From Citrobacter sedlakii NBRC 105722 (GTDB taxonomy: Bacteria; Pseudomonadota; Gammaproteobacteria; Enterobacterales; Enterobacteriaceae): a DNA stretch of 64,000 nucleotides. The stretch covers positions 111,367-175,366 of the forward strand of contig NZ_BBNB01000013.1 of assembly GCF_000759835.1 (NCBI RefSeq), written 5' to 3'. A model generated the notes under the pieces. It did not search any database and had not been told where the DNA came from. It worked only from the letters and a program-made list of their open reading frames with translations. Made by a program: the position numbers and the translations under genes. The number at the start of each line of letters is the position of its first letter. Within the stretch, counting starts at the first letter, position 1. Shown in pieces: positions 1 through 9,896 of the stretch.

Positions 1-296
1 CCGTACTGCTGCAGACGCTGGTCACGGCGCAGTGGGTCTATATGCTGAACTGCCGCGTATCGGACGGTTTCTCGCTGGGGCGTGGGTTGCTGATGAACAA
101 AGGCATCTGGCTGGTGAGCGGCATTCTGCTTCTGCTACAGCTGGCCATTATCTATGTGCCTTTCCTGCAAATGATGTTTGGTACCGAAGCACTGCCGCTG
201 CGCTACTGGGGTATCACATTGGCCATTGGCGTCGCGCTGTTCCTGATTGTTGAAATCGAGAAACCGCTGACCCGCAAATTCCGCCGGACGGCGTAA
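1..296 (+). CDS. P-type cation-transporting ATPase, C-terminal fragment
   Basis: Only the last ~97 codons are in the window; the reading frame is open from base 3 and ends at TAA 294-296. The visible part has two strongly hydrophobic stretches (around IWLVSGILLLLQLAIIYVP and YWGITLAIGVALFLIV) and a short basic tail ending KFRRTA. This looks like the last membrane helices of the C-terminal cation-ATPase domain (the domain after the haloacid-dehalogenase-like catalytic core). The ion specificity cannot be read from this fragment. The in-frame ATG at 42 is internal and is not the start. It runs towards ssb and is separated from it by a strong terminator. Family assignment is from the helix pattern and remembered homologues. 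Confidence 0.75.
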   Translation, partial: VLLQTLVTAQWVYMLNCRVSDGFSLGRGLLMNKGIWLVSGILLLLQLAIIYVPFLQMMFGTEALPLRYWGITLAIGVALFLIVEIEKPLTRKFRRTA

Positions 297-306
297 TCAG
301 AATAAC

Positions 307-336
307 GTAAAGGCCTCCATTTTCGGAGGCCTTTAC
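307..336. terminator. Bidirectional terminator between P-type ATPase gene and ssb
   Basis: A perfect 12-bp inverted repeat (GTAAAGGCCTCC at 307-318 and its complement at 325-336) encloses a 6-nt loop. It lies between two convergent genes and can stop transcription from either side. Confidence 0.8.
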
Positions 337-358
337 GCTGGAATGCCTGACGGCGCGC

Positions 359-883
359 TTAGAACGGAATATCGTCGTCAAAGTCCATTGGCGGTTCGTT
401 AGACGGTGCCGGTGCAGACTGCTGCTGCGGACGAGACTGCGCGCCGCCGCTGAACTGGTTGCCGCCCTGAGGCTGCTGCGGCTGACCCCAACCGCCCTGC
501 TGCTGCTGACCGCCTGCCGGCGCACCGCCGCCCTGACGGCCACCCAGCATTTGCATGGTGCCGCCCACGTTAACCACAACTTCCGTGGTGTATTTGTCCT
601 GACCGGACTGATCAGTCCATTTACGGGTACGCAGTTGACCTTCGATGTATACCTGAGAGCCTTTACGCAGATATTCGCTGGCCACTTCCGCCAACTTACC
701 GAACAGCACAACACGGTGCCATTCAGTCTGCTCTTTCATTTCACCGGTCTGTTTATCACGCCAGGATTCGGAAGTAGCCAGCGTAATGTTGGCAACTGCG
801 CCACCATTCGGCATGTAGCGTACTTCCGGGTCCTGGCCCAGATTACCCACGAGAATAACCTTATTTACGCCTCTGCTGGCCAT
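359..883 (-). CDS. ssb: Single-stranded DNA-binding protein SSB
   Basis: 174 aa. SSB coats single-stranded DNA in replication, recombination and repair and recruits partner proteins through its C-terminal tip. The N-terminal OB-fold (about residues 1-112, starting [20 protein letters not shown]) is followed by a Gly/Gln/Pro-rich linker and the acidic tip MDFDDDIPF that binds the SSB interactome. The length is close to E. coli SSB (178 aa); differences fall in the linker. It is transcribed away from uvrA, sharing a 254-bp control region that contains a LexA box. Confidence 0.98.
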   Translation of the reverse strand: MASRGVNKVILVGNLGQDPEVRYMPNGGAVANITLATSESWRDKQTGEMKEQTEWHRVVLFGKLAEVASEYLRKGSQVYIEGQLRTRKWTDQSGQDKYTTEVVVNVGGTMQMLGGRQGGGAPAGGQQQQGGWGQPQQPQGGNQFSGGAQSRPQQQSAPAPSNEPPMDFDDDIPF

Positions 884-1031
884 GATCGAGTCTCCTGAAA
901 AACGTTTCTTAATAAGTGTAAACGCGCGATTGTAGCATTACCAATGGCGGTTTTACCACGTTGTGACGCTGATTCCGCGAAACAACCTTAGCCGGACATT
1001 GTTACACACTACACTGCGTTTTGCATTCCAA

Positions 1032-1051
1032 TACTGTATATCCATTCAGGT
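1032..1051. promoter_or_regulatory. LexA (SOS) box of uvrA/ssb
   Basis: The sequence TACTGTATATCCATTCAGGT has the CTG-N10-CAG core of a LexA site and differs by one base from the E. coli uvrA SOS box as I remember it. It lies about 90 bp upstream of the uvrA start, between the divergent uvrA and ssb genes. Confidence 0.85.
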
Positions 1052-1137
1052 TATATTGTGTCATAATTAACCGTTTGTGATCGCCGGTCGCACCATGCAT
1101 GCAGCCGGGCAAAAAGCGTTTAATCCGGGAAAGGTGA

Positions 1138-3960
1138 ATGGATAAGATCGAAGTTCGGGGCGCCCGCACCCATAATCTCAAAAACATCAACCTCGTTATC
1201 CCTCGCGACAAACTGATTGTCGTGACCGGGCTTTCGGGGTCTGGCAAATCCTCGCTTGCTTTCGACACGCTGTATGCCGAAGGGCAGCGTCGTTACGTAG
1301 AATCCCTTTCCGCCTATGCGCGTCAGTTTCTGTCGCTAATGGAAAAGCCGGATGTCGATCACATTGAGGGGCTGTCTCCGGCTATCTCAATTGAACAAAA
1401 ATCGACATCACATAACCCGCGTTCCACGGTCGGCACCATTACTGAGATCCACGACTACCTGCGTCTGCTGTTCGCCCGCGTCGGCGAACCGCGCTGTCCG
1501 GATCACGACGTGCCGCTGGCGGCGCAGACGGTGAGTCAGATGGTCGACAACGTGCTCTCACAGCCGGAAGGCAAGCGCCTGATGCTGCTGGCGCCGGTGA
1601 TTAAAGAGCGTAAAGGCGAGCACACCAAAACGCTGGAAAACCTGGCAAGTCAGGGGTATATCCGTGCCCGTATCGACGGTGAAGTGTGCGATCTCTCCGA
1701 TCCGCCGAAGCTGGAACTGCAAAAGAAACACACCATTGAGGTGGTGATTGATCGCTTCAAAGTGCGTGACGATCTCAGCACCCGTCTGGCGGAGTCGTTT
1801 GAAACCGCGCTGGAACTTTCCGGCGGTACGGCAGTGGTTGCCGATATGGACGATCCGAAAGCGGAAGAGCTGCTTTTCTCGGCGAACTTCGCCTGCCCGA
1901 TCTGCGGCTACAGCATGCGCGAGCTGGAACCGCGCCTGTTTTCGTTCAACAACCCGGCGGGCGCGTGTCCGACCTGTGACGGCCTCGGCGTACAGCAATA
2001 TTTCGACCCGGACCGCGTGATCCAGAATCCGGATCTGTCGCTGGCTGGCGGCGCAATCCGCGGCTGGGATCGCCGTAACTTCTACTACTTTCAGATGTTG
2101 AAATCGCTGGCGGAGCACTACAAGTTCGACGTAGACGCGCCGTGGGGAAGCCTCGACGCCAGCGTGCACAAAGTGGTGCTGTACGGTTCCGGCAAAGAGA
2201 ACATTGAATTTAAATACATGAACGATCGCGGCGACACCTCGGTGCGTCGCCATCCGTTCGAAGGCGTGCTGCACAATATGGAGCGGCGTTATAAAGAGAC
2301 GGAATCCAGCGCGGTACGCGAAGAGTTAGCCAAGTTTATCAGCAACCGTCCGTGCGCCAGCTGCGAAGGAACGCGTCTGCGTCGCGAAGCGCGCCACGTC
2401 TTTGTTGAAAATACGCCGCTGCCGACCATTTCCGATATGAGCATCGGTCATGCGATGGACTTCTTTAATAATCTCAAACTGTCCGGCCAGCGAGCGAAAA
2501 TCGCCGAGAAAGTACTGAAAGAGATTGGCGATCGCCTCAAATTCCTGGTGAACGTCGGTCTGAACTACCTCACGCTTTCCCGCTCAGCCGAAACGCTTTC
2601 CGGCGGCGAAGCGCAGCGCATTCGTCTGGCAAGCCAGATTGGCGCGGGGCTGGTCGGCGTCATGTACGTCCTTGATGAGCCGTCCATCGGTCTTCATCAG
2701 CGCGATAACGAGCGTCTGCTGGGCACACTGATTCATCTGCGTAATCTCGGGAATACCGTCATTGTGGTGGAGCACGACGAAGACGCGATTCGCGCCGCCG
2801 ACCACGTGATCGACATCGGTCCGGGCGCGGGCGTCCACGGCGGTGAAGTGGTTGCCGAAGGTCCGCTGGAAGCGATTATGGCGGTGCCGGAATCGCTGAC
2901 CGGGCAGTACATGAGCGGCAAACGGAAAATCGACGTGCCGAAACAGCGCGTTCCGGCGAATCCGGAAAAAGTGCTGAAGCTGACCGGCGCGCGCGGTAAC
3001 AACCTGAAAGACGTGACGTTGACGTTGCCGGTGGGACTGTTCACCTGCATTACCGGGGTGTCCGGCTCCGGTAAGTCGACCCTGATCAACGATACCCTGT
3101 TCCCGATCGCCCAGCGTGCGCTGAACGGCGCGACGATCGCCGAACCTGCGCCCTATCGCGACGTTCAGGGGCTGGAGCATTTTGACAAGGTTATCGACAT
3201 CGACCAAAGCCCGATCGGGCGCACGCCGCGTTCTAACCCGGCGACCTATACTGGCGTGTTTACGCCGGTTCGCGAACTGTTTGCCGGTGTGCCGGAAGCG
3301 CGTTCGCGCGGCTATACGCCGGGACGTTTTAGCTTCAACGTTCGCGGCGGGCGCTGCGAAGCCTGTCAGGGCGACGGCGTCATTAAGGTTGAGATGCACT
3401 TTCTGCCGGATATTTATGTCCCCTGCGACCAGTGCAAAGGCAAGCGCTATAACCGCGAAACGCTGGAGATAAAGTACAAGGGCAAAACCATCCATGAAGT
3501 GTTGGACATGACCATTGAAGAAGCGCGCGAGTTCTTTGATGCCGTACCGGCGCTGGCGCGTAAGCTGCAAACCCTGATGGACGTGGGGTTGACCTACATC
3601 CGTCTCGGCCAGTCGGCGACCACCCTCTCCGGCGGCGAGGCCCAGCGCGTGAAGCTGGCGCGCGAACTGTCGAAGCGCGGCACCGGCCAGACGCTGTATA
3701 TTCTGGATGAGCCGACCACCGGTCTGCACTTTGCCGATATCCAGCAACTACTGGACGTACTGCACCAGTTACGCGATCAGGGCAACACCATCGTGGTGAT
3801 TGAGCATAACCTCGACGTAATCAAAACCGCGGACTGGATTGTTGATCTCGGTCCTGAAGGCGGGAGCGGCGGCGGGGAAATCCTCGTCTCCGGTACGCCG
3901 GAAACGGTGGCGGAATGTCAAGCGTCCCACACCGCCCGCTTCCTCAAGCCGATGTTGTAA
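1138..3960 (+). CDS. uvrA: Excinuclease ABC subunit A
   Basis: 940 aa, the same length as E. coli UvrA. It is the damage-recognition ATPase of nucleotide excision repair, working as a dimer with UvrB. Two ABC ATPase modules are visible: Walker [10 protein letters not shown] near residue 31 and GVSGSGKST near residue 640, and two signature stretches ([14 protein letters not shown] and [14 protein letters not shown]). CxxC pairs mark zinc modules (ACPICG, ACPTC; CASCEG; RCEACQ and PCDQCKG). The ATG start follows GGAAAGGTGA. The LexA box upstream indicates SOS induction. A strong hairpin follows the stop codon. Confidence 0.99.
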   Translation: MDKIEVRGARTHNLKNINLVIPRDKLIVVTGLSGSGKSSLAFDTLYAEGQRRYVESLSAYARQFLSLMEKPDVDHIEGLSPAISIEQKSTSHNPRSTVGTITEIHDYLRLLFARVGEPRCPDHDVPLAAQTVSQMVDNVLSQPEGKRLMLLAPVIKERKGEHTKTLENLASQGYIRARIDGEVCDLSDPPKLELQKKHTIEVVIDRFKVRDDLSTRLAESFETALELSGGTAVVADMDDPKAEELLFSANFACPICGYSMRELEPRLFSFNNPAGACPTCDGLGVQQYFDPDRVIQNPDLSLAGGAIRGWDRRNFYYFQMLKSLAEHYKFDVDAPWGSLDASVHKVVLYGSGKENIEFKYMNDRGDTSVRRHPFEGVLHNMERRYKETESSAVREELAKFISNRPCASCEGTRLRREARHVFVENTPLPTISDMSIGHAMDFFNNLKLSGQRAKIAEKVLKEIGDRLKFLVNVGLNYLTLSRSAETLSGGEAQRIRLASQIGAGLVGVMYVLDEPSIGLHQRDNERLLGTLIHLRNLGNTVIVVEHDEDAIRAADHVIDIGPGAGVHGGEVVAEGPLEAIMAVPESLTGQYMSGKRKIDVPKQRVPANPEKVLKLTGARGNNLKDVTLTLPVGLFTCITGVSGSGKSTLINDTLFPIAQRALNGATIAEPAPYRDVQGLEHFDKVIDIDQSPIGRTPRSNPATYTGVFTPVRELFAGVPEARSRGYTPGRFSFNVRGGRCEACQGDGVIKVEMHFLPDIYVPCDQCKGKRYNRETLEIKYKGKTIHEVLDMTIEEAREFFDAVPALARKLQTLMDVGLTYIRLGQSATTLSGGEAQRVKLARELSKRGTGQTLYILDEPTTGLHFADIQQLLDVLHQLRDQGNTIVVIEHNLDVIKTADWIVDLGPEGGSGGGEILVSGTPETVAECQASHTARFLKPML

Positions 3961-3964
3961 AACG

Positions 3965-4000
3965 AAAAACGCCGTTCATTGTCAGAAGAACGGCGTTTTT
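3965..4000. terminator. Bidirectional terminator between uvrA and yjbR
   Basis: An inverted repeat AAAAACGCCGTTC / GAACGGCGTTTTT (13-bp arms, 10-nt loop) sits between convergent uvrA and yjbR. It carries A runs on one side and T runs on the other, so it can work in both directions. Confidence 0.85.
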
Positions 4001-4002
4001 CT

Positions 4003-4359
4003 TTATGACTGTACCAGCAGCTTACGTTTTTCTTCCGGCAGCGTGTTCACCGCCTGCTGATACGACGCATCCACCAGATAGTAAATCTGCGAGTCCGGCA
4101 GCGAACCGTCAAGGTATACGGTGCTCCAGTGCGCTTTGTTGAGATGCCGGCTCGGGCGCACATCGCTGTGCTGCTGGCGCAATAATTCCGCCAGTTCGGG
4201 GCTGGTTTTCAGAGATACCGCCGGGCGTTCTTCCACCTCTTTCACCATGGCAAACAGCACATCTTCAACTTTAATCTGGGTGGCTTTCCAGTCGCTGTGC
4301 ACGCTCTGTTCTGCGCCAGGTTTTGCCATGCAGTATTGCAGTAACTCTGAGTTAGTCAT
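4003..4359 (-). CDS. yjbR: MmcQ/YjbR family DNA-binding-fold protein
   Basis: 118 aa. A small protein of the YjbR/MmcQ family (CyaY-like fold, DUF419); the cellular role is unknown. The family pattern is visible in the GAEQSVHSDWKATQIKVEDVLFAM segment at the start and in NKAHWSTVYLDGSLPDSQIYYLVDASY in the second half. It starts 2 nt after the yjbQ stop codon, and its Shine-Dalgarno sequence (AGGGGA) lies inside the end of yjbQ, so the two are surely co-transcribed and probably translationally coupled. Confidence 0.92.
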   Translation of the reverse strand: MTNSELLQYCMAKPGAEQSVHSDWKATQIKVEDVLFAMVKEVEERPAVSLKTSPELAELLRQQHSDVRPSRHLNKAHWSTVYLDGSLPDSQIYYLVDASYQQAVNTLPEEKRKLLVQS

Positions 4360-4361
4360 CT

Positions 4362-4778
4362 TTATTCCCCTTGTAGTGTCGCGATTATCTGGCGCGAACC
4401 GCCGTGGATGCGATGCTCACCGAGCCAGATGCCCTGCCAGGTACCCAGCTTTATTCGCCCTTTATGAACCGGCAGCAGTAGCGATACGCCAAGCAGGGAC
4501 GATTTGATATGCGCTGGCATATCGTCTGGCCCTTCGTAGTCATGTTCGTAGTTGCCATGATCGGGAACGGCTTGCAGAAAGAAGCGTTCCATATCGTGCC
4601 GAACGGTGGGATCACAATTCTCGTTAAGCGTCAGAGAAGCGGAGGTATGTTGCAGCAAAAGGTGCAGCAGCCCGGTCTCTACGCGCGGCATATCCGCCAG
4701 AAGCCCGAGGATCTCATCCGTGACGAGATGAAACCCGCGCGGCTTCGTGTGTAAAGTCAGGGTTTGCTGATACCACAT
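4362..4778 (-). CDS. yjbQ: YjbQ family protein (UPF0047)
   Basis: 138 aa, full length for the UPF0047/YjbQ family. Members form small trimeric enzymes and a weak thiamine-phosphate-synthase-like activity has been reported for E. coli YjbQ; the physiological role is open. Conserved features seen: the [18 protein letters not shown] segment, DMERFF, the H-rich [20 protein letters not shown] segment and the C-terminal [12 protein letters not shown]. First gene of a yjbQ-yjbR pair on the minus strand. Confidence 0.92.
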   Translation of the reverse strand: MWYQQTLTLHTKPRGFHLVTDEILGLLADMPRVETGLLHLLLQHTSASLTLNENCDPTVRHDMERFFLQAVPDHGNYEHDYEGPDDMPAHIKSSLLGVSLLLPVHKGRIKLGTWQGIWLGEHRIHGGSRQIIATLQGE

Positions 4779-4885
4779 AGGCTGCTCCTTGTTGAAACGT
4801 CTTTATTCAGTTTGCAGCAAGTCAGCGAAAGGTAAAAGCTACGCGCTCATTTTTGTTTAAAAAAACAGCGAATCGCGGGCGTTTC

Positions 4886-5638
4886 TTAATATTCCGAATT
4901 GACGATCACCTCTTCGCCATACGCTCCTGCCTGCGGCAAGGGTTTATAGGTCGAGTTGGACGCGCGCAAAATGCGGATGCCGCGAATACCCATTTCGCGC
5001 GCAGCGCTGATATCGTTATCCGAATCGCCGTAGAAGATGCGAATATTTTTCGCCTGTAGCCACTGGGTTTTGGTGTTCTGTCCCGGCTTATCGCCCGCGA
5101 AGATCACCGGATTCATATTTGCCGCCGGAATATGAAAGTCATCGGCCAGCGTTTTCGATACCGTTTCGGTTTTGGTCTGGCTTCGTCCGGTGACAAAGTA
5201 AATGTCGTCGCCACGACGCACATGCAAGGCGATCAGCTGGCGCGCCACCTCTTTGGGAATGCTGAACTCATCCCAGCCGTTATTCATCTTTTCCCAGAAT
5301 GCCGGATTCGTCAGATACGCTTCGCTGTCCGGCGAGTACATTTTCTTTCCGCGCCAGAAGCCCGGGCTGGAAAATAATACGGTATCGTCGATATCAAACC
5401 CGACCGCCATCGGCGGACGCCCGGTGAGGCTGTTTTCGATCTGTGTGACCGACACCCAGTGGACCGGCGCTTGTTCAGCGAGTTTTGCAACGTTAGTGCC
5501 CGGATTAAGCGGAGACGGCGGGGATGCAAGCGCGCTGGCGGAGTGATTTAACGTGAAAAGCAGACAGAGGGCGCTGGCGGAGTGATTTAACGTGAAAAGC
5601 AGACAGAGGGCGCTGAAGGCCAGTGTGATCTTACGCAT
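4886..5638 (-). CDS. aphA: Class B acid phosphatase AphA, with duplicated signal-peptide segment
   Basis: 250 aa, against 237 aa for E. coli AphA. It is a periplasmic, Mg-dependent non-specific acid phosphatase/phosphotransferase of the DDDD superfamily. The nucleophile motif [11 protein letters not shown] has Asp82 and Asp84; a second Asp motif, YGDSDNDI, lies near the C-terminus. The extra 13 residues come from an exact in-frame repeat, [13 protein letters not shown] at residues 11-23 and again at 24-36, so the signal peptide has two hydrophobic cores before the expected ALA cleavage near residue 38. The start ATG follows AAGGGAAA. The catalytic domain looks intact. Whether the doubled signal is processed normally is unknown. 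Confidence 0.95.
   Translation of the reverse strand: MRKITLAFSALCLLFTLNHSASALCLLFTLNHSASALASPPSPLNPGTNVAKLAEQAPVHWVSVTQIENSLTGRPPMAVGFDIDDTVLFSSPGFWRGKKMYSPDSEAYLTNPAFWEKMNNGWDEFSIPKEVARQLIALHVRRGDDIYFVTGRSQTKTETVSKTLADDFHIPAANMNPVIFAGDKPGQNTKTQWLQAKNIRIFYGDSDNDISAAREMGIRGIRILRASNSTYKPLPQAGAYGEEVIVNSEY
5532..5609. repeat. 39-bp exact tandem duplication inside aphA
   Basis: Two identical 39-bp units, 5532-5570 and 5571-5609, are followed by the first six bases of a third (GCGCTG, 5610-5615). GCGCTG is therefore present at both junctions, as expected for slipped-strand expansion. The unit is a multiple of three, so aphA stays in frame. Confidence 0.97.
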
Positions 5639-5786
5639 ACTTTTCCCTTCAAAGTCATTTAGTTATGATTTTTAGTGCGACTATTCAAAACGCTCTGACC
5701 TTAACCCCGACGACAAATGAAGGGAAGAAATTTCTACGGTTTTGTCATAGAAAAAGAGAATGATCACAGCTGAAGAAAGTAAGCCC

Positions 5787-5822
5787 ATAAGCCGGATGAA
5801 CAATGTGCCATCCGGCCTGCTG
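5787..5822. repeat. REP element between tyrB and aphA
   Basis: GCCGGATG (5791-5798) and its complement CATCCGGC (5809-5816) form a REP-type hairpin just after the tyrB stop codon. It may protect the tyrB mRNA 3' end. Confidence 0.75.
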
Positions 5823-5833
5823 ACGTAAAAATG

Positions 5834-7027
5834 TTACATAACGGCGGCAAAGGCTTTTGCCACGCGCTGAACGTTGCCGGTGTTTAGCCCGGCGACGCAC
5901 ATGCGTCCGCTGGCGATAAGGTAAACGCCGAACTCGTCGCGCAGGCGATCCACCTGGGCGGCGCTCAGGCCGGTATAGCTGAACATGCCGCGCTGTTTTA
6001 GCAGATAGTCAAAGTTTCGCCCTGGAATGGTCGCCGTCAGCACGTTCACCAGTTCCTGACGCATCGCCAGAATCCGGGTGCGCATCGTTTCCACTTCCGC
6101 CAGCCAGTTCGCTTTCAGCGTCTCATCGCCCAGCACTGTCGCAACCAGTTGCGCGCCAAAGTTTGGCGGGCTGGAGTAGTTACGCCGTACGGTGGCTTTA
6201 AGCTGTCCCAGTACGCGCCCGGCGGCTTCTGCATCGTCGCAGATCACGGAAAGACCGCCGACGCGCTCGCCGTAGAGAGAGAAAATTTTAGAAAAAGAGT
6301 TGCTGACCAGCGCGGGCAATCCGGCGCTGGCAATAGCGCGAATCGCCCAGGCGTCATCGTCCATCCCTGCGCCAAACCCCTGGTAGGCGATGTCGAGGAA
6401 CGGGATCAGATCGCGCGCTTTCAGGATTTCGGTGACTTCGTCCCACTGGGCATGGCTTAAATCCGCCCCGGTGGGGTTATGACAGCAAGGATGCAACAGC
6501 ACGATGCTACGTGCGGGCAGCGTTTTCAGGGTAGCCAACAGGTCGTCAAAACGCACGCCGTTAGTGGCGTCGTCATACCAGGGGTAAGTACTTACTTCGA
6601 ATCCAGCCCCTTCAAATATGGCGATATGATTTTCCCAGGTCGGGTCGCTGACCCACACGCCGGAATCCGGGAAATAGCGCTTGAGAAAATCCGCGCCAAC
6701 CTTCAGCGCCCCGGAGCCGCCCAGCGTCTGGATCGTGGCGACACGCTGCTGCTGGAGAACCGGATGATCGACGCCAAACAGCAGTGGCGCAATGGCGTGG
6801 CGATAGCTGTTCAGACCTTCCATTGGCAGATAAAGCGAGGCGCCATGCGGTTGCGCATTCAGGCGTGCTTCCGCTTCGGCTACCGCGTTGAGCTGTGGAA
6901 TGATCCCGTCTTCGTTGTAATACAGGCCGATACTCAGGTTCACTTTGTCACTGCGCGGGTCGTCTTTAAACCGCTCCATGAGCGAAAGAATCGGGTCGCC
7001 AGCATAGGCGTCAACTTTTTGAAACAC
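5834..7027 (-). CDS. tyrB: Aromatic amino acid aminotransferase
   Basis: 397 aa, the E. coli TyrB length. A PLP enzyme that catalyses the last transamination step in tyrosine and phenylalanine synthesis and can also serve leucine and aspartate. Class I/II aminotransferase features are visible: [27 protein letters not shown] and the PLP-lysine segment [16 protein letters not shown]. The start codon is GTG (7025-7027), 9 nt after a GGAG; the same start is used in E. coli. A TyrR-like half-site TGTAAA lies just upstream at about 7044-7049; I could not find a full TyrR box. Confidence 0.97.
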   Translation of the reverse strand: MFQKVDAYAGDPILSLMERFKDDPRSDKVNLSIGLYYNEDGIIPQLNAVAEAEARLNAQPHGASLYLPMEGLNSYRHAIAPLLFGVDHPVLQQQRVATIQTLGGSGALKVGADFLKRYFPDSGVWVSDPTWENHIAIFEGAGFEVSTYPWYDDATNGVRFDDLLATLKTLPARSIVLLHPCCHNPTGADLSHAQWDEVTEILKARDLIPFLDIAYQGFGAGMDDDAWAIRAIASAGLPALVSNSFSKIFSLYGERVGGLSVICDDAEAAGRVLGQLKATVRRNYSSPPNFGAQLVATVLGDETLKANWLAEVETMRTRILAMRQELVNVLTATIPGRNFDYLLKQRGMFSYTGLSAAQVDRLRDEFGVYLIASGRMCVAGLNTGNVQRVAKAFAAVM

Positions 7028-7185
7028 GCGATGGTTCTCCAGGTTTACAGGCAGGGGTTAAGACACAATAAACCGGATAACCGTGAAGATCGAGAGGATG
7101 TTGCAGAGAATATGCCGCGCTTTGCCGGATGGCGACAACGACTCCGGCCTGCAGTGAGATCAACCCAGGCCGGAGAGCCGTACGC

Positions 7186-8265
7186 TTAATCGATATACTT
7201 CATCGCCACCCGTGATGTCAGGCGCGTGATAAGTTCGTAAGCACTTACTTTCGTTATTTCAGCGATGCGTTCGACGGGCAGCCCTTCGCCCCAAAGAATC
7301 ACCGGATCGCCTGCATTGTCCTGCGCCTGCGGGCCGAGATCTACGCAGATCATGTCCATCGCCACGCGTCCCACAATCGGCACTTCACGACCGTTCACCA
7401 GCACCGGGGTGCCGGTCGGCGCCGCGCGCGGATAGCCGTCGCCATAGCCCATCGCTACAACGCCAAGCCGCGTGTCTCGCTCGCTTCGCCACGTTCCTCC
7501 GTAGCCTACCGGTTCCCCGGCTTTGTGCTCGCGCACCGCTATCAGGCTGGAGGTCAGGGACATCACCGGCTGGCAGCCGAAGTCCGCGCCGGTAGACTGG
7601 TTTTCCAACGGCGAAACGCCATAAAGGATGATCCCCGGGCGCACCCAGTCAAAATGCGACTGTGGCCATAGCAGGATCCCGCCGGACGCGGCAATGGAGC
7701 GCTGCCCAGGCTTTCCCGCGCAGAAGGTGTTGAAAATCGCGAGCTGCTTTTCCGTCGCACCACATTCCGGTTCATCGGCACGGGCGAAATGGCTGACGAT
7801 ATTGACCGGCTGACGCACATTTTTGCATCGGGTCAGACGCTGATAAAACGCGTCTGCCTGCTCCGGCAGCACGCCCAGACGGTGCATACCGGTGTCGAGC
7901 TTCATCCACACGCTTACTGGCGCATCCAGTTCCGCCGCTTCCAGCGCAGCCAGTTGTTCTTCGTTATGTACCGCCGTATGCAGATGCTGTACGGAGATAG
8001 TGGGTAGATCAGACGCCTCAAAAAAGCCTTCCAGCAGCAGGATAGGCTGGGTGATCCCTCCCGCGCGCAGGCGCAACGCCTCTTCAAGTCGCGCGACGCC
8101 AAAAGCGTCAGCATCGGGGAGCGTTCGCGCGGTCTCTAACAGACCGTGTCCGTAGGCGTTCGCTTTCACCACCGCAACCAGCTTGCTGGCAGGCGCCAGT
8201 TGACGCAGACGTTGCAGATTGTGTCGCAGAGCGCGGCGATTAATCATGACGGTTGCCGCTTGCAT
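7186..8265 (-). CDS. alr: Alanine racemase (biosynthetic)
   Basis: 359 aa, the size of E. coli Alr. It interconverts L- and D-alanine with PLP to supply D-Ala for peptidoglycan. The PLP lysine is Lys34 in [12 protein letters not shown]; the second catalytic region (the Tyr-containing [11 protein letters not shown] segment) is present in the C-terminal beta domain. It lies downstream of dnaB in the same direction, but a 123-bp palindromic element separates them here, so cotranscription with dnaB may be altered. Confidence 0.97.
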   Translation of the reverse strand: MQAATVMINRRALRHNLQRLRQLAPASKLVAVVKANAYGHGLLETARTLPDADAFGVARLEEALRLRAGGITQPILLLEGFFEASDLPTISVQHLHTAVHNEEQLAALEAAELDAPVSVWMKLDTGMHRLGVLPEQADAFYQRLTRCKNVRQPVNIVSHFARADEPECGATEKQLAIFNTFCAGKPGQRSIAASGGILLWPQSHFDWVRPGIILYGVSPLENQSTGADFGCQPVMSLTSSLIAVREHKAGEPVGYGGTWRSERDTRLGVVAMGYGDGYPRAAPTGTPVLVNGREVPIVGRVAMDMICVDLGPQAQDNAGDPVILWGEGLPVERIAEITKVSAYELITRLTSRVAMKYID

Positions 8266-8291
8266 TTGAGTTCCTTAAATTATATGTCTCA

Positions 8292-8414
8292 AATTTGGCG
8301 TTATTGTTGCAGCGAGTTTGGGTGCGGCCAGCGCGCAGCCACCGGAGCGTACTGAAGTACGTGAGGATGGCGAGCACTGCCCAATCCCAAAATCGCAAAT
8401 AAAATAGCCAAATT
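8292..8414. repeat. 123-bp imperfect palindrome between dnaB and alr
   Basis: The two halves are imperfect inverted copies. The outermost arms pair perfectly (AATTTGGC 8292-8299 with GCCAAATT 8407-8414); GCGAGTTTGGG pairs with CCCAAAATCGC with one mismatch; the centre is CGTACT-GA-AGTACG (8348-8361). It starts 2 bp from the dnaB stop codon and ends 26 bp before the alr start. The size and structure are like ERIC or a small non-autonomous element, but the sequence is not the ERIC consensus I know. I cannot name the family. Confidence 0.75.
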
Positions 8415-8416
8415 AT

Positions 8417-9832
8417 TTATTCGTCGTCGTATTGTGGCCCGGCATAATTATCAAAGCGCGACCATTGCCCGTTGAATGTCAGACGCACCGTGCCGATGGG
8501 GCCGTTACGCTGCTTACCAATAATGATTTCCGCGATGCCTTTCAGGTCACTGTTCTCGTGATAAACCTCATCACGGTAGATAAACATAATCAGGTCGGCG
8601 TCCTGCTCGATAGAGCCGGACTCACGCAGGTCGGAGTTGACCGGACGCTTGTCGGCACGTTGTTCCAGGGAGCGGTTAAGCTGCGACAGCGCCACTACCG
8701 GCACATGCAGTTCTTTCGCCAGCGCTTTCAGCGAGCGGGAGATTTCGGCGATCTCCAGGGTACGGTTGTCGGAAAGCGACGGTACGCGCATCAGCTGAAG
8801 ATAGTCGATCATAATAAGCCCGATGCCGCCATGTTCGCGGGCAATACGGCGCGCGCGGGAGCGCACTTCCGTCGGCGTCAGGCCGGATGAATCATCAATA
8901 TAGATATTGCGTTTTTCCAGCAGAATGCCCATCGTACCGGAAATACGCGCCCAATCCTCGTCGTCGAGCTGACCGGTACGGATGCGGGTTTGATCGACGC
9001 GGGACAGCGACGCCAGAGAACGCATCATGATCTGTTCCGAGGGCATTTCCAGACTGAAGATAAGCACCGGCTTGTCCTGCAACATCGCCGCGTTTTCAAC
9101 GAGGTTCATCGCAAAGGTCGTTTTCCCCATCGACGGACGCGCGGCGACGATAATCAGATCTGAAGGCTGTAAACCGGCGGTCTTTTTATTGAGGTCGTCA
9201 TAGCCAGTGTTCACGCCGGTCACACCATCGTGCGGCTGCTGGAATAGCTGTTCGATACGCGCGACGGTAGCGTCGAGCACATCGGCAATATTTTTTGGAC
9301 CTTCGTCTTTATTGGCGCGGCTTTCGGCGATTTTGAACACGCGGGATTCGGCGAGATCGAGCAGGTCTTCGCTGGTGCGCCCCTGCGGATCAAACCCGGC
9401 TTCGGCGATTTCATTTGCCACCGAAATCATTTCACGGACAACGGCCCGTTCGCGGACAATGTCAGCATAAGCGCTGATATTCGCCGCGCTTGGCGTATTT
9501 TTTGACAGTTCCGCCAGATAGGCGAATCCGCCAACGCTGTCCAGCTGTCCCTGGCGCTCCAGCGATTCCGCGAGCGTAATCAGGTCGATAGGGCTGCCGC
9601 CTTCCTGCAGGCGACCCATTTCAGTAAAGATGTGACGGTGCGGACGGGTGTAGAAATCATCCGCTACCACACGTTCGGCAACGTCGTCCCAGCGCTCGTT
9701 ATCCAGCATTAAACCGCCCAACACCGACTGTTCCGCTTCAATCGAGTGCGGCGGCACTTTCAGCCCGGCAACCTGCGGGTCGCGCTCCCGGACATCAGTC
9801 TGTTGTTTGTTGAAGGGTTTATTTCCTGCCAT
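8417..9832 (-). CDS. dnaB: Replicative DNA helicase DnaB
   Basis: 471 aa, identical in length to E. coli DnaB. It is the hexameric 5'-3' helicase of the replication fork, loaded by DnaC and interacting with DnaG primase. The N-terminal primase-interaction domain (about 30-170) is followed by a linker and a RecA-like motor with Walker A ARPSMGKT (231-238) and Walker B LIMIDYLQLM, and SQLNRSLEQRADKRP with the arginine-containing loop. No intein is present. Gene order dnaB-alr-tyrB-aphA is the usual one. Confidence 0.99.
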   Translation of the reverse strand: MAGNKPFNKQQTDVRERDPQVAGLKVPPHSIEAEQSVLGGLMLDNERWDDVAERVVADDFYTRPHRHIFTEMGRLQEGGSPIDLITLAESLERQGQLDSVGGFAYLAELSKNTPSAANISAYADIVRERAVVREMISVANEIAEAGFDPQGRTSEDLLDLAESRVFKIAESRANKDEGPKNIADVLDATVARIEQLFQQPHDGVTGVNTGYDDLNKKTAGLQPSDLIIVAARPSMGKTTFAMNLVENAAMLQDKPVLIFSLEMPSEQIMMRSLASLSRVDQTRIRTGQLDDEDWARISGTMGILLEKRNIYIDDSSGLTPTEVRSRARRIAREHGGIGLIMIDYLQLMRVPSLSDNRTLEIAEISRSLKALAKELHVPVVALSQLNRSLEQRADKRPVNSDLRESGSIEQDADLIMFIYRDEVYHENSDLKGIAEIIIGKQRNGPIGTVRLTFNGQWSRFDNYAGPQYDDE

Positions 9833-9896
9833 AGTGAATGGAGTTACCGAAATAATGATTGGGTCGAAAGATTACCACATTTCTTTTGGAGGAAGC

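Noticed and set aside
2584..3747. Long open frame on the minus strand opposite uvrA
   Set aside because: It is the antisense shadow of a GC-rich gene; composition is low-complexity Arg/Gly/His-rich, there is no family match and no ribosome-binding site.
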